Shown here one piece after another: positions 8,828 through 15,715 of a DNA stretch of 64,000 nucleotides. The stretch covers positions 1 through 64,000 of the forward strand of contig NZ_JMHT01000008.1 of assembly GCF_001905655.1 (NCBI RefSeq). The letters run 5' to 3'. Under the pieces are notes generated by a model. It was given only the letters and a program-made list of their open reading frames with translations. It searched no databases and was not told the origin of the DNA. The stretch is from Mycobacterium sp. ST-F2 (lineage in GTDB: Bacteria > Actinomycetota > Actinomycetes > Mycobacteriales > Mycobacteriaceae). Each line of letters starts with the position of its first letter. Position 1 is the stretch's first letter. Both the position numbers and the translations under genes were made by a program.

Positions 8828-8995
8828 ATGACAGCTCGGCGAGAAGCGATCGCCCTGATGGTCGGCGCAGTGATGCTGGTGGCCGCGGCGATGACAGTCC
8901 ACGAGGCACATGAACGCGCCCAGAACACTCCGGCGGTGTCGGTCGGTGAACACTACGACACTGCCAGCGGCGGCGTGATGCAGCCGGGCAATTGA
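8828..8995 (+). CDS. Small exported or membrane-anchored peptide (55 aa)
   Basis: The peptide starts MTARREAIALMVGAVMLVAAA. This is a positively charged N-terminus followed by a 16-residue hydrophobic core, i.e. a signal peptide or anchor. A ~33-residue polar tail with His and acidic residues follows. AAAGGTGTTGAGAG precedes the ATG as a plausible ribosome site. It lies between the PAP2 gene and the response regulator. I do not recognise a family; a sensory or regulatory role with the two-component system is speculation. Confidence 0.6.
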   Translation: MTARREAIALMVGAVMLVAAAMTVHEAHERAQNTPAVSVGEHYDTASGGVMQPGN

Positions 8996-9029
8996 TGGCT
9001 GCTGCTTCAGTCTGTGTCAGGCTGAACAG

Positions 9030-9707
9030 GTGAGACTGCTGCTGGTCGAAGACGAGCCCATGCTTGCCGAGACGATCACCGCCGGTCTGCGCGCCGAAGG
9101 GTTCGTCGTGGTCGCGGTGGCCGACGGTGTCGACGGGCTCTGGCAGGCGACGCACGAGCAGTTCGATGTCGTCGTGCTCGACATCATGCTTCCGCGCCTC
9201 AGCGGCTATGAGGTCCTGCGCAAGATGCGCGCCGCGCACATATGGACCCCGGTGCTGATGCTGACCGCCAAAGACGGCGATTATGACCAGACCGATGCCT
9301 TCGACCTGGGCGCTGACGACTACCTGACGAAACCATTCTCGTTCATGGTGCTCACCGCCCGCCTGCGGGCTTTGATCCGCCGCGGCGCTCCGCAGCGCCC
9401 CGTCGTGCTGACTGCCGGCGACATCTCACTGGACCCCGCACGTCGCACTGTGCATCGGGGCGGTCAGAGTGTCTCGCTGACGCCGCGAGAATTCGCGCTA
9501 CTGGCGTACCTGTTGCGCCACAAGGACACTGTCCTCACCAAGACCGAGATTCTGCACAACGTATGGGACAGCCACTACGACGGTCCTGACAACGTGGTGG
9601 AAGTCTATGTCGGCTATCTGAGACGCAAAATCGGCTCGGCCGCGATCACCACGTTGCGTGGCGCAGGCTACCGGCTCGAATCCGGGGAGTCGGATACCGG
9701 AAACTGA
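9030..9707 (+). CDS. OmpR/PhoB-type response regulator
   Basis: This 225-residue regulator has a receiver domain (about 1-115) with acidic pocket VEDEP, phospho-acceptor D51 in VVLDIMLPRLSG, the switch LTAKDG and KPF. It ends in a winged-helix DNA-binding domain (about 125-220) with [11 protein letters not shown] and LRGAGYRLE. The start is GTG, which fits the first beta strand MRLLLVEDE. The gene converges with its presumed sensor kinase, and the last 40 bp of the two genes overlap on opposite strands, which is unusual for a cognate pair. Confidence 0.93.
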   Translation: MRLLLVEDEPMLAETITAGLRAEGFVVVAVADGVDGLWQATHEQFDVVVLDIMLPRLSGYEVLRKMRAAHIWTPVLMLTAKDGDYDQTDAFDLGADDYLTKPFSFMVLTARLRALIRRGAPQRPVVLTAGDISLDPARRTVHRGGQSVSLTPREFALLAYLLRHKDTVLTKTEILHNVWDSHYDGPDNVVEVYVGYLRRKIGSAAITTLRGAGYRLESGESDTGN

Positions 9708-11074
9708 ACTGTCACAACAGTTCCGGTGCCAGCTTCGCGGTCAGTGATGCCGACCGAACCACCGTGGGCGGCCACGATCTCAGCGACGATCGCCAACCCC
9801 AATCCGGTCCCACCCCCACGCCGCGATCGGTCAGCATCCAAGCGGACGAACCGTTCGAACACCTTGTCCCGGGCAGCGGCCGGGATTCCCGGGCCGTCGT
9901 CGATAACCTGGACGACGGCATTGTCACCCTTCGCGCGCACGACGATGGTCACCTCGCTGGTGGCGTAGCGGGCCGCGTTATCGGCCAGGTTTCGCAACAC
10001 TCGCACAAATCCGTCAGGGTCGACGCCGGCCTTGACCGCCGACAGATCGGACACGATTCGCAACGTCGTCTCACGCTTGAGTCGCGCCGACTCCGCACTC
10101 GCCAGATCATCGAGATCGGTCTCGACGCGACGTAACGGCAGCCCGCGTTCATCGGCGCGCGCCAACAACAGCAGATTCTCGACCAGCGTCTGCATCCGGC
10201 GTGCCTCCGGCAACAACGCTGAGGTCAGTAGCGTTCTGTCGAAGAGATCAGGGTGCGTCACCCCGATTTCCAAGGCGGACACCACCGTTGCCAACGGACT
10301 CCGTAGTTCGTGGGATGCGTCCCCGACAAACTGTCGTTGCGCGGCATGGCCCGCTTCGATGCGGGCCAGCATGTCGTTCATGGTCACCGCGAGCGCGGAA
10401 ATCTCATCCGACCTGTCACCGACAGGGACCCGCTCGCCCAGATCGAAGGCGCTGATCGCCGACACTCGCGACCGGATCGCTTCCACCGACCGCAACGACC
10501 GCCGCACCAGTAGGTAGGTGACGACCGCGGCCACCACCGCCACGATCGGCGCCGTGATCGCCAACATCTGCCCGGCAGTGGCCGTCATCTGTTCGATCGA
10601 CTCGATGCCACCGCCGACGAGTACCGTGTATTGCTGTCCTTTACGGGACGTCACCGTAGTTGTGCTGACGCGTACATCGTCATCATCCGTTGCCAGCACG
10701 CCGACTCGGGAATCCTTGTGCGGCAGCGGAATCAGCGGAGTATGCGGCGCGGTGTCGGATCGCTGCACCACCGTGCCGGCGGCGTCGGTGATCTGCACGG
10801 CCATGATCCGGTGATCGGTGTGCATCAACACCGAATCCACCTCGTCAGGTGGTTCCTTGCGCAGCACATCCGCGACCGCCTGAGCGCGGGCCTGCGCGGC
10901 ACTGTCGACGTCGGCGCACATCGCCCGGTACAGCAGCACCGTCGAGGCTGCCCCCACGATCACGAGGCCGGCCAGGACGACGGCGCCGGCCACCAGCCCT
11001 GAGCGCACCGCGATCCCGGCGAACCAGCCACGCCACCGGGCCACCACACCAGCCAGCGTCACACGCCGGCTCAT
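9668..11074 (-). CDS. Two-component sensor histidine kinase
   Basis: This is a 468-residue membrane kinase. TM1 is near residues 22-45, an extracytoplasmic sensor of ~115 residues follows (to TVLVGGGIESIEQM), TM2 (AITAPIVAVVAAVVTYLLV) is next, then a HAMP segment. The HisKA domain has phospho-accepting H255 in GDASHELRSPLA. The HATPase has N-box LADNAARYA, G1 DDGPGIP and G2 GGTGLGLAIVAEIVAAHGG. The chosen ATG removes an 18-residue N-terminal extension with no membrane logic. It overlaps the 3' end of the regulator gene antisense by 40 bp. Confidence 0.9.
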   Translation of the reverse strand: MSRRVTLAGVVARWRGWFAGIAVRSGLVAGAVVLAGLVIVGAASTVLLYRAMCADVDSAAQARAQAVADVLRKEPPDEVDSVLMHTDHRIMAVQITDAAGTVVQRSDTAPHTPLIPLPHKDSRVGVLATDDDDVRVSTTTVTSRKGQQYTVLVGGGIESIEQMTATAGQMLAITAPIVAVVAAVVTYLLVRRSLRSVEAIRSRVSAISAFDLGERVPVGDRSDEISALAVTMNDMLARIEAGHAAQRQFVGDASHELRSPLATVVSALEIGVTHPDLFDRTLLTSALLPEARRMQTLVENLLLLARADERGLPLRRVETDLDDLASAESARLKRETTLRIVSDLSAVKAGVDPDGFVRVLRNLADNAARYATSEVTIVVRAKGDNAVVQVIDDGPGIPAAARDKVFERFVRLDADRSRRGGGTGLGLAIVAEIVAAHGGSVGITDREAGTGTVVTVQFPVSDSPDSSR

Positions 11075-11193
11075 CGGGCGTCCCGCCCTTGCACGCCCAT
11101 CAGCGGGACCGACCCGCGACCCACCCACATCGCCCCATCATCCACTGTCGTCACCGGCGGTGATGGCGCACCGCACCCCCGGCGGACGAATTA

Positions 11194-11730
11194 TCAGAAT
11201 CCACCCGAAATCCCGCTCAACGCCGTGGAATTGCGCCACGATTGCCGCGTGGACGGCAACCGCACGCTCACCGCATTGGCGCACGCGCCGCGTTCACCGA
11301 CCGCCAGTGTCCCGCCGTGGGTAGCGATGATCCGGGCAGCCAGCTCCAGACCGCAGTGGCGCTCTGACGACGACGGTGACGCTGCCGGGTCCTGATGCTC
11401 TCCCTTGGCCACGGCGATATGCGGGCCGTCGTCGCTGACAATGATGACGGCCTGGGCATCGCGGCGATACACCACCAGCTCGATCGCTGATACGGCATTG
11501 CAGCGTGCATGCTGAATCAGCGCAGCGACGGCTCGGTTCAACAGCTTTGCGTCACCCACCACGTAGGTCGGCCGCAGGTCGGTGTGGATCGACAACTCGG
11601 TGTTCGCTCGCAGCCAACCAGCGTGCTGGACCAACACATCATCGAGAAAGACCATCACTCCATCACTGCTCACTGGGCCGTCCCCCATTGTCGTTGTCGG
11701 CGCTGTCGGAGATGTGCGCGCCGGTGCCAT
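11194..11730 (-). CDS. Orphan HATPase-domain protein (kinase remnant or anti-sigma-like)
   Basis: The 178-residue product contains a GHKL ATPase-like fold only: DDVLVQHAGWLR, a degenerate N-box (QHARCNA), G1-like SDDGPHIAVA and G2-like HCGLELAARIIATHGGTLAVGERG. HisKA, HAMP and membrane segments are absent. Several ATP-lid glycines are missing, so activity is doubtful. It reads into the kinase gene on the same strand 119 bp upstream of it. It may be a decayed histidine kinase end or a small regulator. The start is uncertain; the frame stays open upstream to 11832. Confidence 0.5.
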   Translation of the reverse strand: MAPARTSPTAPTTTMGDGPVSSDGVMVFLDDVLVQHAGWLRANTELSIHTDLRPTYVVGDAKLLNRAVAALIQHARCNAVSAIELVVYRRDAQAVIIVSDDGPHIAVAKGEHQDPAASPSSSERHCGLELAARIIATHGGTLAVGERGACANAVSVRLPSTRQSWRNSTALSGISGGF

Positions 11731-11807
11731 ATCACTTGCAGTGACGGTATGGACCACGACCTGAAGGCACGCTGAGAACGCCGAAAGCGGACCGAAGTTG
11801 TTTTTGC

Positions 11808-11867
11808 GTCGACAAGATCTACGGCGGCACAAGCGAAATCACGCCGGAAATCGCCAGCCGCACTCTG
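11808..11867 (+). repeat. Right copy of duplicated acyl-CoA dehydrogenase 3' end
   Basis: This 60-bp remnant encodes DKIYGGTSEITPEIASRTL in the frame of a fadE C-terminus but has no gene body before it. It matches 6568-6627 at 52 of 60 positions. It marks the right edge of the 5.2-kb block, immediately before the DUF5709 gene. Confidence 0.8.
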
Positions 11868-11903
11868 CTCGCCAGACTCGGCGATCCGTGGCAAGGTGAT
11901 GAC

Positions 11904-12266
11904 ATGAGCGACTCGGATGAGTACAGCATCGACGACGAGGATCAGCTGCCTCAGGAGGACATGCTGATCGACCGCGGCGTCGACGACCTGCTGGACGAGG
12001 GCTATGTGCCGCCGGATAAATGGCGTGAGCCCCGGGACAACGAGACTCTCGACGAACTCCTCGCCGAGGAAGAGCCAGACCCGGCGATGCAGTTGGATTC
12101 GGTGGACGGCCCCGACGAGCAGTGGGGCGAGGACGAGGTCGGTGACCAGCGATCTGGTCGGCTCGTGGCCGGCGAACAGGATGGCGAGCTGCTCGCGGGG
12201 GACGTCGGCATCGACGGGAGCGCGGCCTCCGCTGAAGAGGCCGCGGTCCACATCGTCGACGAGTAG
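11904..12266 (+). CDS. DUF5709 family acidic protein
   Basis: This 120-residue, very acidic protein begins MSDSDEYSIDDEDQLPQEDM, followed by the family stretch RGVDDLLDEGYVPPDKW, then SAASAEEAA near the end. This matches the actinobacterial DUF5709 family, whose function is unknown. It has no membrane segment or cysteine. It ends nine bases before the convergent F420-oxidoreductase stop. Confidence 0.8.
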   Translation: MSDSDEYSIDDEDQLPQEDMLIDRGVDDLLDEGYVPPDKWREPRDNETLDELLAEEEPDPAMQLDSVDGPDEQWGEDEVGDQRSGRLVAGEQDGELLAGDVGIDGSAASAEEAAVHIVDE

Positions 12267-12275
12267 CGCCGAAAA

Positions 12276-13151
12276 CTAAACCTTCGCGATGACGTTCTCG
12301 GCGAACATCTCCAGGTGCTTGATCTTCTCGTCGAGCGGCTGGGTGTCCTCGCCCATGATGTAGGGCACCCGGAAGCCGACGATGACGTCGGTGACGCCCT
12401 TGTCCTCGAGGCGCTTCACGCCGTCGACGGTGAAGCCGTCGATCGAGATGACGTGAATCTGGAACTCGTCGCACAGCCCGATGCGCTCTTCGGATTCGCG
12501 GTACTGCGCAAGCTTCTTCAGCAGCGGGTCGAGCTCGGCCGGGTCGCCGCCGCCGTGCATCCAGCCGTCGTTGCGCGCGGCGCGCTTGAGCGCGGCGTCG
12601 GCATGGCCACCGACCAGGATCGGCACCGGCTTGGTCGGCGCGGGCGTCATCTTGGTCTTGGGGATGTCGTAGAACTCGCCGTGGTACTCGAAGTAGTCAC
12701 CCGAGGTCAGACCGCGGATGACGTCGATGCACTCATCCATGCGCTTGCCGCGGCGGGCGAACGGCACGCCCATGACCTCGTAGTCCTCCGGCCACGGGCT
12801 GGTGCCGACGCCCAGGCCCAGGCGGTTGTCGAACAGTGCGGCAAGCGACCCGGCCTGCTTGGCGACCAGGGCCGGCGGCCGGATGGGCAGCTTCAGCACG
12901 AAGATGTTGAAGTGCAGTTTGGTCGTGACGGCCGACAGGGCGCCGATCAGCGAGAACGACTCGATGAACGACTTGCCGTCGAGGAATTCGCGGCTGCCGT
13001 CGGCGGTGTACGGGTAGGACGAGTCGGACTCGAAGGGGTACGCGATGCTGTCCGGAATCGTCATCGCGTGGTAGCCGGCTTCGTCAGCCGCCTTGGCCAG
13101 CGGGATGTAGTACTTCGGATCGGTCATCGCTTCGGCGTAGGTGAACCTCAT
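12276..13151 (-). CDS. LLM-class F420-dependent oxidoreductase
   Basis: This 291-residue TIM-barrel enzyme of the luciferase-like superfamily probably uses coenzyme F420. Typical segments are MRFTYAEAMTDPKYYIPLAKAADEAGY, LGLGVGTSPWPEDYEVMGV, RGKRMDECIDVIRGL and PVPILVGGHADAALKRAAR. By order and sequence it appears to be the Rv0940c counterpart. A perfect KstR-type palindrome lies ten bases upstream of the ATG, so the substrate may be a sterol-derived or related ketone; this is inference. Confidence 0.85.
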   Translation of the reverse strand: MRFTYAEAMTDPKYYIPLAKAADEAGYHAMTIPDSIAYPFESDSSYPYTADGSREFLDGKSFIESFSLIGALSAVTTKLHFNIFVLKLPIRPPALVAKQAGSLAALFDNRLGLGVGTSPWPEDYEVMGVPFARRGKRMDECIDVIRGLTSGDYFEYHGEFYDIPKTKMTPAPTKPVPILVGGHADAALKRAARNDGWMHGGGDPAELDPLLKKLAQYRESEERIGLCDEFQIHVISIDGFTVDGVKRLEDKGVTDVIVGFRVPYIMGEDTQPLDEKIKHLEMFAENVIAKV

Positions 13152-13160
13152 GAACCGATG

Positions 13161-13176
13161 CTAGAACGTGTTCTAG
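13161..13176. promoter_or_regulatory. KstR-type operator (perfect palindrome)
   Basis: CTAGAACGTGTTCTAG is a perfect 7+2+7 inverted repeat and matches TNNAACNNGTTNNA. It lies immediately upstream of the LLM oxidoreductase start at 13151 and would cover its promoter. Confidence 0.7.
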
Positions 13177-13210
13177 TTTTGTGGAATGGGTACCGCCCAT
13201 TCAGTGGTTG

Positions 13211-14416
13211 TCAGGTCAGCGGGAACGGCGGCAAACCGGCGCCGCTGATGGCGTAGCCGCCCTGCTGGCTGCGCTCGGTGACGCGCGCCGTCGCGGTCCG
13301 TTCGCCGACCCCCACGGTGACGGCTGTGCGCGGCAGCTCGTCGAGCGTCTCGAAAACCGTTCCGCACCAGTGGTATTGGCCGTCGATCGGATCGAGGTGC
13401 CCGGCCAGCCGGACCCGCACCTCGCGGCCGTCGATGGTGGCGGGCCCGTCGTACAGGTCCTCGGGTTCGGCAATCTCGGCGCGCGTCGCCGGCGCAATCT
13501 TGCCGCCGGGCAGGAAACCGCTGCGCCGCCACAACCGCCGCGCGATGGGCCCGAGGAGTCCAACTTCCTCCAGGAACGACGCGAGCGGCGCGAACCCGGC
13601 GATCTGCGTCTCGATCCGGTGCGGCGAGGTCCGCGCCATCCGGCGCGCGGCCCGGGCGTCCAATCCGACGCGGCGGTACTGCACCTTGTTGGTGAACAGG
13701 AACCGGAAGAACAGGCCGCCGACCCCGTTGAGGTTGCCGATCCAGAAGCGCTTCGGCCACGACATCTCCGGAGCGCGCTTGCGCAGTCCGTCGCGGGCGA
13801 ACTGGATGTGCCGGGCCTCTTCGGTGACGTGAATCCGCATGAGCCGCTGCACCATTGGCTGCAATTCCGGATCGTCCATCATCTGGCGTTGCAGCGAATC
13901 GAAGATTTCCTCGCCGATCAGTGCGGCCACCCACAGCACCGAACCCTGGAAGGCGAACGGCAGCATGTTGATGATCGTGCGCTGGTACCACTTGGGCCGC
14001 ACCGGGTCGGCGCCCACCTTCTCGATGGCCTTGCCGAACATCACCATGTGGCGGGTCTCGTCGCCGAGTTCGGTCAGCTCGTAGTGGGTGGCGCTCGCGG
14101 TCGGGTCCTGGTGCATCGCCTTGCGGAGCAGGGCCTGGTTGAGGATGTTCTCGAACCAGATGCCGGCCGACAGGGTGTTCACCAGTTCCTGGCGGGAGAG
14201 CTCGATCTGCTCGGCCCGGCTCATCGCTTCCCAGATCGGGGTGCCGTACAGCGAGACGACCTTCGGTGGCAGGAAGTACTTGTCCGGGTCGATCGGCGCG
14301 TCCCAGTCGATGTCGACGATCGGCGCGTAAGACTTGCGTACAGAGCCCTTGAGCAGGCGCTCGGCAAATTCCTCGCGAGTCGCCTGACCCTTGACCGAAG
14401 CTGTCATCGTTGACAT
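13211..14416 (-). CDS. AurF-like diiron oxygenase fused to DUF4873
   Basis: This 401-residue protein has an N-terminal ~290-residue helical ferritin-like domain of the p-aminobenzoate N-oxygenase (AurF) family. Candidate iron ligands are in WFENILNQ, LGDETRHMVMFG, LIGEEIFDSLQR and HVTEEARHIQFARD. A C-terminal ~95-residue beta-rich domain (from YDGPATIDGREVRVRLAGHLDPIDGQ) matches DUF4873. Family members oxidise amines or hydrocarbons; the substrate here is unknown. AAGGG lies three bases before the first ATG, and a second ATG nine bases later is also plausible. Two TACC-N3-GGTA palindromes lie in its upstream region. Confidence 0.85.
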   Translation of the reverse strand: MSTMTASVKGQATREEFAERLLKGSVRKSYAPIVDIDWDAPIDPDKYFLPPKVVSLYGTPIWEAMSRAEQIELSRQELVNTLSAGIWFENILNQALLRKAMHQDPTASATHYELTELGDETRHMVMFGKAIEKVGADPVRPKWYQRTIINMLPFAFQGSVLWVAALIGEEIFDSLQRQMMDDPELQPMVQRLMRIHVTEEARHIQFARDGLRKRAPEMSWPKRFWIGNLNGVGGLFFRFLFTNKVQYRRVGLDARAARRMARTSPHRIETQIAGFAPLASFLEEVGLLGPIARRLWRRSGFLPGGKIAPATRAEIAEPEDLYDGPATIDGREVRVRLAGHLDPIDGQYHWCGTVFETLDELPRTAVTVGVGERTATARVTERSQQGGYAISGAGLPPFPLT

Positions 14417-14453
14417 CCCTTCGAAAGTGTCCGTAATCCGAAGTTACGTCCGA

Positions 14454-14480
14454 TACCAGAGGTAGTCAATACCTGCGGTA
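14454..14480. promoter_or_regulatory. Tandem TACC-N3-GGTA palindromes
   Basis: TACCAGAGGTA (14454-14464) and TACCTGCGGTA (14470-14480) are two copies of the same inverted repeat with an exact 16-bp period. They lie between the divergent diiron oxygenase (start 14416) and cobF (start 14523). They look like paired operator half-turn sites for an unidentified dimeric repressor. Confidence 0.55.
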
Positions 14481-14522
14481 CTGGATAAATGTGCGGCTGC
14501 TGCGGGCGGCTAGCCTTCGCGG

Positions 14523-15269
14523 ATGCGCACCATCCACGTCATCGGTATCGGCGCCGGCGACCCGGACTACGTCACCGCCCAGGCCGTCACGGCGCTCAAC
14601 GACACTCAGGTGTTCTTCGCCATGGATAAAGGCGATACCAAGGACGACCTCGTCGCGCTGCGCCGGCTGATCTGTGAGCGCTTCATCGAGAAGCCTGACT
14701 ACCGGTTCGTGGCGCTGCCGGATCCCAAGCGGGCCAAAGATCGTGAGTACCACGAGGCGGTGGCCGAATGGCATGCCGCGCGGGCCCAGCTGTGGGCCGC
14801 GGCCATCGAGACCGAACTCGGGCCCGACGGCGTCGGCGCGTTCCTGGCGTGGGGCGACCCGTCGCTCTACGACAGCACCCTGCGCATCCTGGACCGCGTT
14901 GCCGAACACGTCGAGTTCGAGTTCGACGTGATTCCCGGCATCACCGCCATCCAGGCACTCACCGCCCGACATCGTATCCCGCTCAACGACATTGGCGAGC
15001 CGGTGCTGATCACGACGGGCCGTCAGTTGCGTGAGCGCGGGCTGGCCGGGGCCGCCGTCGTGATGCTCGACGGCGAATGCTCGTTTCTGGAATGCCCACC
15101 GCAGAGCCGGATTTGGTGGGGCGCCTACCTCGGCACGCCGGATGAGATGCTGATCGCCGGCACCGTCGGCGCGGTCGGGGAACAGATCGCCCGGGAGCGG
15201 GCCGAGGCCCGGACGCGGCACGGCTGGATCATGGATACCTATCTGCTGCGGGCAGAATCGACAGCATGA
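14523..15269 (+). CDS. cobF: Precorrin-6A synthase (deacetylating)
   Basis: This 248-residue SAM-dependent tetrapyrrole methylase carries out the C-1 methylation with acetate loss in aerobic cobalamin synthesis. The start MRTIHVIGIGAGDPDYVTAQAV is the family SAM-binding loop, followed by FLAWGDPSLYDSTLRIL (the Gly-Asp-Pro motif) and VIPGITAIQALTARHRIPLND. Length is normal. Other cob genes are not adjacent, as in other mycobacteria. The stop overlaps the next start as ATGA. Confidence 0.92.
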   Translation: MRTIHVIGIGAGDPDYVTAQAVTALNDTQVFFAMDKGDTKDDLVALRRLICERFIEKPDYRFVALPDPKRAKDREYHEAVAEWHAARAQLWAAAIETELGPDGVGAFLAWGDPSLYDSTLRILDRVAEHVEFEFDVIPGITAIQALTARHRIPLNDIGEPVLITTGRQLRERGLAGAAVVMLDGECSFLECPPQSRIWWGAYLGTPDEMLIAGTVGAVGEQIARERAEARTRHGWIMDTYLLRAESTA

Positions 15270-15661
15270 AATCGTTGTTGGTGCGGGCCGCGGTGACCGG
15301 CCTGGCGTTGTGGTTGGTCACTCGCATGGTGTCGGGGATCTATTTCGTGTTCCCGGTGGGCGCCACCCAACTCGAGCGGGTCGGCATCATCCTGGTCGTG
15401 GCGTTCGTCTTCGGCCTGGTCAACGCCATCATCAAGCCGATCGTGCAGCTCTTCGCGATTCCGCTGTACATCCTCACCCTCGGCCTGATCCACGTCGTCA
15501 TCAACGCGTGGATGCTGTGGATCACGTCGTGGATCACCGAGAACACCACGCACTGGGGCCTGGGCATCGACCAGTTCTGGTTCACCGCGATCTGGGCGGC
15601 GATCCTGCTCTCGATCGTCGGCTGGGCCCTGGGTCTGGTGCAGCGCGCCTTCGAAAAGTAG
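15266..15661 (+). CDS. Mycobacterial 4-TM phage-holin-like membrane protein
   Basis: This 131-residue protein is almost entirely four hydrophobic helices with the family motif NAIIKPIVQLFAIPLYILTLGLIHVVINAWMLWITSWI. This matches the actinobacterial holin superfamily IV (PF04020-type). The name comes from transporter classification and does not imply a prophage; no phage gene is nearby. Its function is unknown. It is translationally coupled to cobF by a 4-bp overlap, and its stop lies in palindrome copy B. Confidence 0.85.
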   Translation: MKSLLVRAAVTGLALWLVTRMVSGIYFVFPVGATQLERVGIILVVAFVFGLVNAIIKPIVQLFAIPLYILTLGLIHVVINAWMLWITSWITENTTHWGLGIDQFWFTAIWAAILLSIVGWALGLVQRAFEK

Positions 15662-15715
15662 GGATTTGTGCACGTTTTTCCGCGCCCGCCGCGGATTTTC
15701 GTGCACAAATCCCTA
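15659..15715. repeat. Convergent-gene palindrome, copy B
   Basis: This 57-bp inverted repeat begins TAGGGATTTGTGCACG and ends CGTGCACAAATCCCTA. The TAG at each end is the stop codon of the holin-like gene (plus strand) and the FUSC gene (minus strand). The centre is CCGCGCCCGCCGCGG. Confidence 0.85.

Noticed and set aside
6631..11807. Integrative element with its own integrase
   Set aside because: Flanking direct repeats exist, but no integrase, excisionase or tRNA target is present, so only an insertion or duplication is claimed.
15266..15661. Prophage suggested by a holin-family protein
   Set aside because: The family is a chromosomal actinobacterial 4-TM family coupled to cobF; there are no phage structural, lysin or integrase genes nearby.
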